From: Bacteroidia bacterium
Lineage (GTDB): Bacteria; Bacteroidota; Bacteroidia; Flavobacteriales; Flavobacteriaceae
Direction of reading: 5' to 3'
DNA: 64,000 bases
Assembly (NCBI GenBank): GCA_030428705.1
Contig: JAUIDI010000008.1
Coordinates: 92,549-156,548 of the forward strand
Each line of letters starts with the position of its first letter. The stretch's first letter is position 1. Position numbers and translations under genes: made by a program. Under the pieces are notes generated by a model. That model was not told the origin of the DNA. It saw only the letters and a program-made list of their open reading frames with translations, and made no database searches. Shown piece after piece: positions 34,311-42,795 of the stretch.

Positions 34311-34991
34311 TTAACGCGTTAATTGGGCAACTTCCTTAAAAAAATGTTTGATATCCTTCTCGCCCAGTTCCTTATGTTGGGGAATGGGATAGAGGGTATT
34401 TCGGTACCGTTCCTTGTAAATGGTTTTGTCCTTGACTACACTTTCCATCATCGGTATGTCCGCTTCAAGGAATTGTTGGCGCAGCACCGCAAATTTGCTT
34501 TTCTTGACCAACTTGTATTTGTTGAAGAACAGGTGGATACTCTTTAACATCCGTTCCTCATTGTCCAGGAAATTGTTTTTCAGGGTAAAATAAAAATGGG
34601 AAGTGCTATCGATTTCCAGTTCGTCATGATCGAATGGTACAAAGACATGCTCCACATATAAAAGACCTTTGACCATTTCCACGTTCAAGCTTCCGGGAAG
34701 ATCAAGTATAATATAATCCACCCTCCCGTAGTGCTTGACAATGGTATCCTGTAGGGTAGCAACCGTCACAGGTTCTATCGGATAAAGTTCTATGGATTGC
34801 CTTTCTTCTTCATCCAACGATTCCAATTCGCGCTGTCTTTTATTGTAAATGGAATATTGGGGATCGTCCAAATCCAATAGTACCACTTTTTTGCCCTTGG
34901 CATAAAAAAGGTCGGAGGCCAAAATGATGTTCAAGGTCGTTTTTCCGATACCTCCTTTTTCGCCGACGACACTAATAATCTTTGTTTCCAT
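34311..34991 (-). CDS. traA: TraA, ParA/MinD-like ATPase
   Basis: A 226-residue ATPase with a deviant Walker A 'GEKGGIGKTTLNI' (residues 10-22), 'VVLLDLDDPQYSIYNKRQ' (Walker A' Asp) and 'DYIILDLPGS' (Walker B, near 93-102). These are ParA-type features. It is first in the minus-strand tra operon, as in other Bacteroidetes elements, where it may assist DNA partition or control. The 800-bp region upstream separates it from the divergent mob genes. Confidence 0.85.
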   Translation of the reverse strand: METKIISVVGEKGGIGKTTLNIILASDLFYAKGKKVVLLDLDDPQYSIYNKRQRELESLDEEERQSIELYPIEPVTVATLQDTIVKHYGRVDYIILDLPGSLNVEMVKGLLYVEHVFVPFDHDELEIDSTSHFYFTLKNNFLDNEERMLKSIHLFFNKYKLVKKSKFAVLRQQFLEADIPMMESVVKDKTIYKERYRNTLYPIPQHKELGEKDIKHFFKEVAQLTR

Positions 34992-35032
34992 AATTCATTA
35001 TTTAGTTCGTTCGATAATTATTTAAATGACGT

Positions 35033-35042
35033 ATTGATCAAT
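35033..35042. promoter_or_regulatory. Palindrome ATTGATCAAT upstream of traA
   Basis: A perfect 10-bp palindrome 42 bp upstream of the traA start in A+T-rich leader DNA, followed at 35049-35059 by another short inverted repeat (AATCA/TGATT). It could be an operator or ParB-like site, but short A/T palindromes are common by chance. No exact TAnnTTTG box facing traA was found between 34992 and 35200. Confidence 0.2.
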
Positions 35043-35452
35043 GCACTAATCAATGATTTATACACCTAAATAGTTATATAATTAATGATGAATATAGAGA
35101 TATAAAATGTTAATATACAAGCATTTATGAATTATTTTCCAACATAAGGCCATATAAGACCATAAGGGTTTAAATGGGTACAGGGACTGAATCGATATGG
35201 TGTTACGGAAATTCTTTTCTATCTGAAAGGGAAGAAAACGAGATCGGAAACCGTGACTATTCCATACTACTTTTTAAGTGCGGGTAGCCTATTTGTTTGA
35301 AGAGATAAAATAGACCTTACTTCGGATAAACGTCAAAAGATACTATCGCCATGGAACGGTAAAAATCGATTAATCAATGCTCTCCCAAAGTTCCTGCGGA
35401 AGCCAAGGAAGCCTATCGGCACCCTTGGCACCCTCGCAACCACGCAAAAGCC

Positions 35453-35522
35453 CATGGGACGAAAAGGTCCCATGCACTTTTTTGGCCAATCACTATTTTT
35501 GACACTCAATTTACGGATTGAG
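35453..35522. other. Two hairpins with T-tracts in the traA-mob intergenic region
   Basis: CATGGGAC (35453-35460)/GTCCCATG (35467-35474) is a perfect 8-bp stem with a GAAAAG loop. CTCAAT (35505-35510)/ATTGAG (35517-35522) is a 6-bp stem with a 6-base loop. Each is followed by ACTTTTTTGG, so read on the plus strand both resemble intrinsic terminators; this shared tail could also make them a repeated site. A short direct repeat GGCACCCTTGGCACCCTC lies just upstream (about 35418-35435). The rest of 34992-35805 holds no credible gene. Confidence 0.4.
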
Positions 35523-35733
35523 ACTTTTTTGGATTTTATATATACCAAAACAGCCGGCGGAAGTGCTACTAAATGACCGATTACGCTTTGAAAAGAAAAT
35601 TAGAAGATGTCAAACAACTCCTTAAAAATTAGCATTGATGTATTTTATCCAAGATTCGATACACTTGTCGAAATACCAATTACTTAGCTAAAATAATAGC
35701 TTATATTAAAATTCATAGAATTTTGCAAGATAT

Positions 35734-35770
35734 GTTTTAAGTAACTTAAAACTACTACTTCTTACGAAGT
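35734..35770. other. oriT: Candidate origin of transfer (oriT): inverted repeats before the mob genes
   Basis: GTTTTAAGT (35734-35742) and ACTTAAAAC (35744-35752) form a perfect 9-bp inverted repeat around a single A, followed at once by ACTTC (35757-35761)/GAAGT (35766-35770). Mobilisation origins of Bacteroidetes elements usually lie just upstream of the mob genes and contain such repeats beside the nick site. The first mob gene starts at 35806. No nick motif can be assigned. Confidence 0.4.
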
Positions 35771-35805
35771 GAAAAAACGCAAAAGCGAGTAAAATCGGCT
35801 CCGAA

Positions 35806-36192
35806 ATGGCACAAAAAACAGGTAGAAAACCGTTAGGCAAAAACAAGAGGAAACATGATATCATGTTGCGCTTCAATGATAAGGAGCTAGGAATGGTCAA
35901 GAAAATTTTGGCATCCTATGATTTGGATTTTGAAAAGCGCGGTATTGCTGCACCATTTCTAAGACGCCTGATATTGGACAAAGAGGCGGTAGAAGAAAAA
36001 AAGCTACCTGATTTCTCGGCCAACCTGATCTATCAAATCAACAAAATAGGTATTAACATAAACCAATTGACGACAGTGGCACGGGCTAAAAACCTTAGAA
36101 GTCCGTCAGCCAAATTGGAAAGCGAAGTAGAAAGAGCGAACGAATTGTTGATGAAAATCATGGAGCTATTGAATGAAAAACTGCATAAATGA
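35806..36192 (+). CDS. MobC-like relaxosome accessory protein
   Basis: A 128-residue basic protein. Residues 1-20 are Lys-rich. The middle resembles a ribbon-helix-helix ('KHDIMLRFNDKELGMVKKIL') and the C-terminal part ('LIYQINKIGININQLTTVAR') is the conserved MobC motif, in which the Asn/Gln-rich helix helps melt DNA at oriT. Its stop overlaps the relaxase start by 4 bp, the usual arrangement. Confidence 0.85.
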   Translation: MAQKTGRKPLGKNKRKHDIMLRFNDKELGMVKKILASYDLDFEKRGIAAPFLRRLILDKEAVEEKKLPDFSANLIYQINKIGININQLTTVARAKNLRSPSAKLESEVERANELLMKIMELLNEKLHK

Positions 36193-38483
36193 TAGCCAAG
36201 ATATTGTTTCGTGAAACTGTACATGGCGTGTTGAACTATGTATTCGGTAAGGAAGGAAGCATCATTTTAGGCTATCCGAACACCTGTTCGGAATTTGGGC
36301 TGTCGCCTGAATTTTTCGCGAACGTACTGCATTTTCAAGGCCAACGCCATGCTACCGAAAACAGGTATGTACATATCACGATCAACCTTCCCCATGGCGA
36401 ACGGCTAGACGATGCCACTTTTTACCAACTGGGAAAGGATTATATGGCAGAGATGGGCTTGGGAAACCAACCCTTTTGTGTAGTCCTTCATGAGGATACA
36501 AAACATCAACATATACACCTTGTTTCAACGGTAGTTACCGAATCTGCCTCCCTGATCTCTATGTTCAATAGTTACCGGAGAAGTATGGCAACGCAAGCGT
36601 ACCTTGAAAAACGCTATGGTCTTTCGCCATCGCCCCAAACCCGACAAAAACAGCACAGGGAACTTCCGATATACCGATTTCCGGAATTCCAGTTCAAGCC
36701 CGATGATTCAAATGGCACAAGGTTCTATATACAGGATGTAATGAACGGCCTCCTTCAAAAGCACAAGGTGCGCAGTTTTGCCGAACTAAAACAGTTGGCC
36801 AGACCCTACCACATCATCGTAAATACCATGACCCATGAGAGTGGAAGGGTAGGGGTAGCCTACGGAATCGATAACCAAAAAAAATATAAGACGCAATTTA
36901 TAAACGGGTCGACCGTGCATCCGAAATTGAGCGGGCCGAAACTTGTGGCTATTTTTGAAAAGAATTCCAAATCGAAATTATTGGCGATGCACAAAAAGCG
37001 CTTGGAAAAGCAATGGATGACCACCTTAAAACTTTTTAAAAGCATTCGTCAGGAAGATCTACCGGATGTCCTGAAGTCATATCAAAACATAGACTGCGAA
37101 TTATCGTACGGAAAGAATAGGCAATTGAACGAGCTAATCATTTATGACAAATCAGGTTATGTCTTCTTAGCCTCCGAGATTAGCTCCCAAATGGATTTTA
37201 TCCATCACCCACAATTAGAGGACGATGTGAACGGTACAACCTGTTTGGACGAAAACGGGAAGCAATTTTTACTTGAAACCCGAAAGCTCATAAAAAATGC
37301 TTTTTACGAGGCCTATTTACAAGCCAACAAAAGTAATAGGTCGTTATCCGAGTTTGTAATAACTAAAAATCTGAGGGATTTGTTGCCTCATATCGCAGGC
37401 TCTGAACGCTATTCTTTCCTAAACCATTATATGAGCCAGGATAAGAATAAAAACCTATTGAAAGTTCTGAAAACCGAATTTGAGGGTACACGTAGGGAAC
37501 TCCACAAAACCGAATCAAGAAAGGAAATGAAAACCTTGGAAGACAGAGTTTCACTATTCAAAAACGTGTTGGAAGCCAATGTGTTCGATGCTACCAAAAG
37601 CCTCTCATTTAATCTACTTCAGGGTTTGGGTCTCAAATATGTCGGGGATAAAGTTTTCTTTAGTAATTCCAAAGCCCATTCCGTTGAATTACTTATTGAG
37701 GATTACAAAATGCCAGAAGTCGGCTCATCCTATATATCCACGGGTAGTATCAACCAAAACGTGAAAGTTCTTGAAACGCTCACAGAAACCGGATCAAGTA
37801 AGCCATCGGATTTGAACGCGACTTCTTTCTTCCTTCCTTTATTGCTGCCCGAACTTTATGAATCGATGAACCCGGAATACCAAAAACAGTTTGAAGCACT
37901 CAGTTTAAGGGCATATCTCAGAATGGCCGAACAATTCAACTTACCTCTTGAAAAATCGCCCGTCGATTATATTAGGTTGTTCAATGCCAAAGGGTTTTAT
38001 TTTGAGAAAAAAGTAGGGAAAATTTACCTACGCTCACTTTATTCAAAAAATGAAACCAATATACCGCTTTCTACGAAAACCCAGGCATATCTAAAATCCA
38101 GCACGGATTTGGATGCTGTCTTGACTGCTCAAATGGAGTCCGTCAACATATCAAACGAAAACGGTCAAATGAATCTTAAAAATTTATGGGTTTCGTATCT
38201 TATCGAAAGAGGCGTTTACGGCAGGGCAGCCTACATGATGGTCTATGAGGGTGTACGACCGAATTTACATCGTGAAGCACTGGAATATCATAAGAAGAAC
38301 GGGTTGCGGGAAAAAATACACGCTGAGTCCCAACAAAAAATCAATACCCAACAGGCGACTATTTTACGCAAAAGTGTTTATTCGTTCAGTTCGCTTTTAA
38401 GCGGAAAATACAAGGAAGAGGTGTTTAACGGCTTTAGGGACGAGCTTACGGATTATACAAATAAAAAAGGTCTTTTTAGATAA
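36189..38483 (+). CDS. MOBP-type relaxase/mobilisation nuclease
   Basis: A 764-residue protein that should nick oriT and lead the strand through the channel. The N-terminal domain begins 'MIAKILFRETVHGVLNYVFGKE', with a possible catalytic Tyr at about 17. 'RYVHITINLPHGE' near 60-72 and the metal-binding 'KHQHIHLVST' near 105-114 (HxHxH) complete the relaxase core. The C-terminal 500 residues are not recognised; they include 'DCELSYGKNRQLNELIIYD' and several helical segments. It follows the MobC-like gene with a 4-bp overlap and ends 14 bp before a convergent gene. Confidence 0.9.
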   Translation: MIAKILFRETVHGVLNYVFGKEGSIILGYPNTCSEFGLSPEFFANVLHFQGQRHATENRYVHITINLPHGERLDDATFYQLGKDYMAEMGLGNQPFCVVLHEDTKHQHIHLVSTVVTESASLISMFNSYRRSMATQAYLEKRYGLSPSPQTRQKQHRELPIYRFPEFQFKPDDSNGTRFYIQDVMNGLLQKHKVRSFAELKQLARPYHIIVNTMTHESGRVGVAYGIDNQKKYKTQFINGSTVHPKLSGPKLVAIFEKNSKSKLLAMHKKRLEKQWMTTLKLFKSIRQEDLPDVLKSYQNIDCELSYGKNRQLNELIIYDKSGYVFLASEISSQMDFIHHPQLEDDVNGTTCLDENGKQFLLETRKLIKNAFYEAYLQANKSNRSLSEFVITKNLRDLLPHIAGSERYSFLNHYMSQDKNKNLLKVLKTEFEGTRRELHKTESRKEMKTLEDRVSLFKNVLEANVFDATKSLSFNLLQGLGLKYVGDKVFFSNSKAHSVELLIEDYKMPEVGSSYISTGSINQNVKVLETLTETGSSKPSDLNATSFFLPLLLPELYESMNPEYQKQFEALSLRAYLRMAEQFNLPLEKSPVDYIRLFNAKGFYFEKKVGKIYLRSLYSKNETNIPLSTKTQAYLKSSTDLDAVLTAQMESVNISNENGQMNLKNLWVSYLIERGVYGRAAYMMVYEGVRPNLHREALEYHKKNGLREKIHAESQQKINTQQATILRKSVYSFSSLLSGKYKEEVFNGFRDELTDYTNKKGLFR

Positions 38484-38497
38484 TTGGGTTGTGAACT

Positions 38498-38869
38498 TTA
38501 GTTTCGAAATCGACCTGAACGATCATCCCAAATTTTTCCAGTTCTAGAAATGGTTGTATCCTTACGGAGTATATTGCTTAGTTCCATCATGAGCGTTTTA
38601 CCAACTCCCCTGACTCTTTTAAAATCATACAAAGTAATGTCTTCCAAATAATCGAAAGGGACTCTGGATGTATATCGGGTGTTCTTCAAAAGGATATTTT
38701 GCAATCTTAAAGAAACACCTTGCTTGGCCTGCAACCATTCCTTTATCGGTTTCTTTTGCGTCCTAAGAAGTTCACGGTCCCGATACATTTCAATAACATC
38801 GACCAGATGATCATGCAATTCGATGACCTCTGAATCATCCAAACACTGTATGAGCTTTTTTAAATCCAT
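38498..38869 (-). CDS. Small protein with an RNA-polymerase alpha-CTD-like helix-hairpin-helix
   Basis: A 123-residue protein not assigned to a family. Residues about 1-45 are helical and acidic. Residues about 58-105 ('LLKNTRYTSRVPFDYLEDIT' and 'DFKRVRGVGKTLMMELSNIL') follow the pattern of the RNA polymerase alpha C-terminal domain, 'L...I.t..dL...l.ki...G.kslxEi...L', including the Gly-x-Gly-Lys turn that contacts DNA. It may bind UP-like DNA or the polymerase. It is convergent with the relaxase gene and upstream of nothing on its own strand. Confidence 0.6.
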   Translation of the reverse strand: MDLKKLIQCLDDSEVIELHDHLVDVIEMYRDRELLRTQKKPIKEWLQAKQGVSLRLQNILLKNTRYTSRVPFDYLEDITLYDFKRVRGVGKTLMMELSNILRKDTTISRTGKIWDDRSGRFRN

Positions 38870-38904
38870 GTTGACTATACTATAATTTTAGGATAACCTG
38901 TTCC

Positions 38905-39414
38905 TTACACATTGGTCGCTTTATAACCAATGCTCTTTCTGGGTTTTCTCTCCTGCACGATAAGGTCTTTAATCGCATCGAAGACCACCTTGAATTGTTG
39001 GTCGTATTTCCTTTCCATGGACAATATTTGTTTTTCCAACTCCTTGTTCGATTCGAGTAATCTTCTTAATTGGACAAAGGTTCTCATAATTGCGATATTG
39101 ACATCCAATGCCTTTTGGCTTCGCAGCACACTTGAAATCATGGCGACCCCTTGTTCCGTAAAGGCCATCGGAGCAGCTCCGCCTAAAACCCTTTTATTTT
39201 GTATCACATTACGTGATACCAAATCATCGATCTCGCTTGGCTCAAGTTCGAACATGAAATCTTTCGGAAATCGGTCAAGATTTCGTTTGACCTGTTGCTT
39301 CAGAGACCTATTTTCCACCTCGTAAAGTTTTGCAAGATGAAAATCCAGAATAACTTTATGGCCTCTAAAATATTGTATGGTTTCGGCGATGTTTTCAGGT
39401 AATATCTGTGTCAT
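38905..39414 (-). CDS. ORF6N-domain DNA-binding protein
   Basis: A 169-residue protein with the ORF6N signature: 'VILDFHLAKLYEVENRSLKQ', 'FPKDFMFEL', 'GAAPMAFTEQGVAMISSVL', then a helical coiled coil (about 125-150). ORF6N proteins are common as phage antirepressors and ICE regulators. A perfect 11-bp inverted repeat lies 16-42 bp upstream of its start, and a shorter copy with identical 7-bp arms and spacer length lies within the gene at 39201-39219. This points to autoregulation. Confidence 0.85.
   Translation of the reverse strand: MTQILPENIAETIQYFRGHKVILDFHLAKLYEVENRSLKQQVKRNLDRFPKDFMFELEPSEIDDLVSRNVIQNKRVLGGAAPMAFTEQGVAMISSVLRSQKALDVNIAIMRTFVQLRRLLESNKELEKQILSMERKYDQQFKVVFDAIKDLIVQERKPRKSIGYKATNV
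39201..39219. promoter_or_regulatory. Intragenic operator candidate GTATCAC-N5-GTGATAC
   Basis: GTATCAC (39201-39207) and GTGATAC (39213-39219) with a 5-base spacer lie within the ORF6N coding region (encoding about Val-Ser-Arg-Asn-Val-Ile). The same arms and spacer length occur in the upstream palindrome 39430-39456. A bound regulator here could block elongation. Confidence 0.45.
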
Positions 39415-39429
39415 TTTCTTATACTGTTC

Positions 39430-39456
39430 TGAGGTATCACAAATTGTGATACCTCA
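39430..39456. promoter_or_regulatory. Operator candidate: perfect 11-bp inverted repeat upstream of the ORF6N gene
   Basis: TGAGGTATCAC (39430-39440), spacer AAATT, GTGATACCTCA (39446-39456). The arms are perfect and the 27-bp site starts 16 bp upstream of the ATG at 39414. No T-tract follows in either direction close to the stem, so a regulator site fits better than a terminator. Confidence 0.6.
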
Positions 39457-39549
39457 AATGGCTGTCCGTTTTTTTATATGTTTCAAATGTTTCATAAAGC
39501 ACAATCTTGTTAGTCTATAGGTAACGGGCTCAAATGGGTCATTATGGGC

Positions 39550-39948
39550 TCAGAGCTTCTTTTTAAACTTCATCAAAGCCGAAACGATATCAGATTCCAA
39601 TTCACGATATTCTTCCTGAACATCGGTCTGGTATACCACATTTTCGCCGACATTGTGCTTCATTATAAATTCGTTATCGGGCGAAAGGATCCAAGCGGGA
39701 TTGTAGCCCAAGGTGTAATAGTACAGCACCATCTTGATGGAGGTATAGGAAAACGTCCCTCGTTCCACATTGACAAGAGTATAATAGTCTATACCGAAGC
39801 GCTCGGCCAGATTTTTTCGAGAAAATTCACTATCCCGTTTGTTTCCGGAATCTTTTTCGATCAGTTCATCGCGTATAAGGCGCAAACGTTCCCCGATGTA
39901 ACTAAAATCCTCTGAAGAGGCCTTCATAATTTCATTTATATCTTTCAT
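39550..39948 (-). CDS. Helix-turn-helix (XRE-like) regulator
   Basis: A 132-residue protein with a HTH region near 40-75: 'FSRKNLAERFGIDYYTLVNVERG' followed by 'YTSIKMVLYYYTLGYNPAWIL', the layout of Cro/C1-type regulators. The rest is a short acidic C-terminal arm. It starts 9 bp after the coupling-protein stop, so it is co-transcribed with it. It may regulate transfer, but nothing links it to a particular operator here. Confidence 0.75.
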   Translation of the reverse strand: MKDINEIMKASSEDFSYIGERLRLIRDELIEKDSGNKRDSEFSRKNLAERFGIDYYTLVNVERGTFSYTSIKMVLYYYTLGYNPAWILSPDNEFIMKHNVGENVVYQTDVQEEYRELESDIVSALMKFKKKL

Positions 39949-39957
39949 AATAGTATG

Positions 39958-42501
39958 TTATTGTGTTTGTTCATCTACCATTTCCGCGGGATAACTTGAA
40001 TATAGATCGCCTAAATCCCCAATATTGGGGTTATCGACTACTTCTGTTTCTTTAACCGCCGAGACCCTTTCAAATGTAGGGATTTCATGTGCTTTCCTGA
40101 ACGCATCCGCCAACTCCCTACTGGGACGTTTTTTATAATGTTTCATAAAATTTTGAGCGATCTCCTCTTCCTTTTCCAAGGATTCGCCGATCTGGTCGCC
40201 CGTTTTTGCTTTGTCGAATACAGTAAATTCCGGTTTTTTCCCCGTGCAAATTTCATATTCCTCGGTTACCAGATCGTCAATATCCTGAATGACTTTTAGG
40301 AAATTGGCATCAAGTATCCGTTCGATTTCCTTATTGACGAACATCCTGTCCACCAATGTTGCAAGGAAGAGTTTCAAGGTGTCCTCGGTTCCCTCCTTTT
40401 TATTAATATGCCCGTCCAATGCCTGCAAATGGTCGTACAATTTGAGTTCGCGTGCCAATTTGATGAACTGCACCCGTTTTATGCTGTTCGGATAGTGCTT
40501 TTCGGCAAATGCGTCGATATAGTACTTGTAGAAACCGAGATAGTCCAATTGATTACAATCAATTTTTTGGATGGTTGCATGAAAATCAAGAGTCTGCATT
40601 AATTTCAAACGATCCTTGACAAATTCGCTATGGTTCTTGCTCCTAAAATCGGCATGGTTCGGGATTTCATATTTTCCCTGAATCTTCTTTGAAGCCATGT
40701 TGGGCCTGAGCAGCCCAAAACATAATTTCTGTTCGATTGGATGTTCAAAGGTATCCGCCACGATGCCCCCGAAATGCCCTGTGGACATGCTTGTGATCTT
40801 ACTTTTCGGCAGTAATTCGGAAAGTATCGTGCTGAAATTGACCGTGGTATCGTTATTGGAAACGGCCTTGCTCTTTTTTTCCTGATGGATACGCCCGAAA
40901 ATATCGCTGATACGCCGAGCCGTTTCCCCTTTGGCAGCACCGCTGAACACATTGGAGCAGTTATCGAAAATGACCTCGGCCAGTTCCCTGCCGTAGTCCG
41001 CAATCAATTGGGTTATACTCTGAATACCAAGCACGGTGGCCACATAATGCGACCTTCCGGTATCGATAATTTTTCGTAATCCCATAATGAATACGGTGGG
41101 CAGTTCGTCCAAAATCAATCCCAAAGGCCTTCCGCCAGGTTTGTTGACCACCTGTAATATTTTGTTGATATAAAGACCTATTGGTGCAGCGTAGATTTCC
41201 GAGCGATCAGGATTGTTCTGGATACAGACGATCTTGGGTTTCTTTGGGTTATTGATGTCCAACCTAAAATCGTTGCCGGTCATGATATAGTAGATTTCCT
41301 TGTTGGCCAACATCGATAGGGATATCTGTGCACTTGCGGTCTGTCCCGCCAATTGCTGGCCCGCCTGTCGTTCCATGGCATCCTTAAAGGGAATCATCAG
41401 GCTGCGTACCTCTACCTCACGCATCATAATGGTCAATAAATATTCAATATTGACCGTGGAAAGGGTAATCACGTGGGGTAGGGTGCAGATGTTCTTGCCC
41501 GTTTCCTCCGATTTTTTCTTCAAGTACCATATCAGCCCAGAAACAAAACTAATGGCACTTTTAGAGAAGAAATCGCTGCGCTTGATCCAGTCCTTGTTCA
41601 GATTCTTCATGATGATGGTCGCGGCGTCTGCGGCATCGGTCTGGTTGCGCATCAAGTAGGGGTCGATGGGGTTGCAGCGATGCGATTTTTCGATATCGTC
41701 AAAGCTCAGGGTATAGAATTCGGGCAGTTCGATAAGTTCGTCTGACTTTGCGGCCATTAGTCTTTCCTTTTTTCGCATCCAATAGTTATAGGCGATTTTG
41801 CTCAGGGTATCGAACTTAAAATCATAGATCAGCAGCGTAAATCCCTTTTCTATAAACTGCTCGATGATTTCCTCGATCAAGGCAAAGGACTTGCCACTAC
41901 CAGGTGTACCGATAATCAAGAGCGCGCGAAAGAGGTTTACGAAATTGATCCAACCCTTCCGTAGTTTTCCTTTATGACGGTATTCATAGGGTATGTTGAC
42001 GGAGTATGGGGTGTCCACAAGTTTTTCGGTCTGCCGAAAGGTCTCGTTCTTGTCGTTGAACGGGTCGTCCTCGGCCTCGTTACCATAATCCATTACCTGA
42101 AAAAGGTGTACTGCGCCTGAGACCGCGAAAATGAACCCGAGTATGTACAAAACTGCGGAACACCAGAACAGCCCCAAGTTGGCCGGTGCCAAATAGCCCG
42201 TTAGCAATAGCAACAGAACACCTAGGCCGAAATATAGGAGGCCTGTAAGAAATGACTTCCCTTCCCTTTTTCTGGGATTGTAGAGCATGACCGCGCCCAA
42301 GATGCACATCAACAACAGCCCACGGCTGTGCAAGGGTCGTTGTAAGGCCTCAAAACGCAATAAAAAATGGTAGCCGATTTCAGAGAGTTTGGAATCCCAT
42401 TGCTGGTATTGCAAAATAGGATAATAGGCCATAAACCCGATAAGGGTAAAGACAGCCACGGATAATAACATAGCCGAAAATGCGAGATTCTTGTCGTTCA
42501 T
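39958..42501 (-). CDS. Type IV coupling protein (VirD4/TraG-like)
   Basis: An 847-residue membrane ATPase. N-terminal hydrophobic segments (about 9-28, 56-72, 84-104 and 108-130) anchor it. Walker A near 198-206 is 'GTPGSGKSFALIEEI' and Walker B near 461-468 is 'LILDELPTVFIMGL'. 'GIQSITQLIADYG' near 495 and the segment after it are typical of T4CPs. It brings the relaxosome to the secretion channel. The C-terminal 200 residues are helical and specific to this family. It is preceded by a small gene (42538-42795) on the same strand. Confidence 0.9.
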   Translation of the reverse strand: MNDKNLAFSAMLLSVAVFTLIGFMAYYPILQYQQWDSKLSEIGYHFLLRFEALQRPLHSRGLLLMCILGAVMLYNPRKREGKSFLTGLLYFGLGVLLLLLTGYLAPANLGLFWCSAVLYILGFIFAVSGAVHLFQVMDYGNEAEDDPFNDKNETFRQTEKLVDTPYSVNIPYEYRHKGKLRKGWINFVNLFRALLIIGTPGSGKSFALIEEIIEQFIEKGFTLLIYDFKFDTLSKIAYNYWMRKKERLMAAKSDELIELPEFYTLSFDDIEKSHRCNPIDPYLMRNQTDAADAATIIMKNLNKDWIKRSDFFSKSAISFVSGLIWYLKKKSEETGKNICTLPHVITLSTVNIEYLLTIMMREVEVRSLMIPFKDAMERQAGQQLAGQTASAQISLSMLANKEIYYIMTGNDFRLDINNPKKPKIVCIQNNPDRSEIYAAPIGLYINKILQVVNKPGGRPLGLILDELPTVFIMGLRKIIDTGRSHYVATVLGIQSITQLIADYGRELAEVIFDNCSNVFSGAAKGETARRISDIFGRIHQEKKSKAVSNNDTTVNFSTILSELLPKSKITSMSTGHFGGIVADTFEHPIEQKLCFGLLRPNMASKKIQGKYEIPNHADFRSKNHSEFVKDRLKLMQTLDFHATIQKIDCNQLDYLGFYKYYIDAFAEKHYPNSIKRVQFIKLARELKLYDHLQALDGHINKKEGTEDTLKLFLATLVDRMFVNKEIERILDANFLKVIQDIDDLVTEEYEICTGKKPEFTVFDKAKTGDQIGESLEKEEEIAQNFMKHYKKRPSRELADAFRKAHEIPTFERVSAVKETEVVDNPNIGDLGDLYSSYPAEMVDEQTQ

Positions 42502-42537
42502 GACGAAACCTTGGGAATTTGAAAGTTCGTTCCGGGA

Positions 42538-42795
42538 TTATCGGAACATCCGCTCCTTCCATTGTTGGATCACCAAAGAGGAGGCGATAGGGAAGGCGAC
42601 CTCATTTTTTTCGATATGATCGATGGTCTCGTCCATTAAAAGGCCTGCCTGCTCATTGATGAACCGGGCATAGGTATCCGCTTTTTGCAAACGGTGCTTT
42701 AGTTCCATATCGTTTTCCTCGATAAGTGCGTTCAAAAGGGAAACGTAGTATTGGTTGTCCTTTAATTCTTCGGATAATGGTTCCATGGTCTTCAT
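42538..42795 (-). CDS. Small helical protein, unknown
   Basis: An 85-residue, mostly helical protein rich in Glu/Leu ('KDNQYYVSLLNALIEEND', 'LLMDETIDHIEKNEVAFPIA'), with no signal peptide or Cys. It overlaps the Toprim gene stop by 4 bp and precedes the coupling-protein gene by 36 bp, so it is part of that operon. No family is recognised. Confidence 0.65.
   Translation of the reverse strand: MKTMEPLSEELKDNQYYVSLLNALIEENDMELKHRLQKADTYARFINEQAGLLMDETIDHIEKNEVAFPIASSLVIQQWKERMFR

Noticed and set aside
35333..35548. A 71-residue minus-strand protein in the traA-mob gap
   Set aside because: It covers the two hairpins and the tandem GGCACCCT repeat, with low-quality composition.
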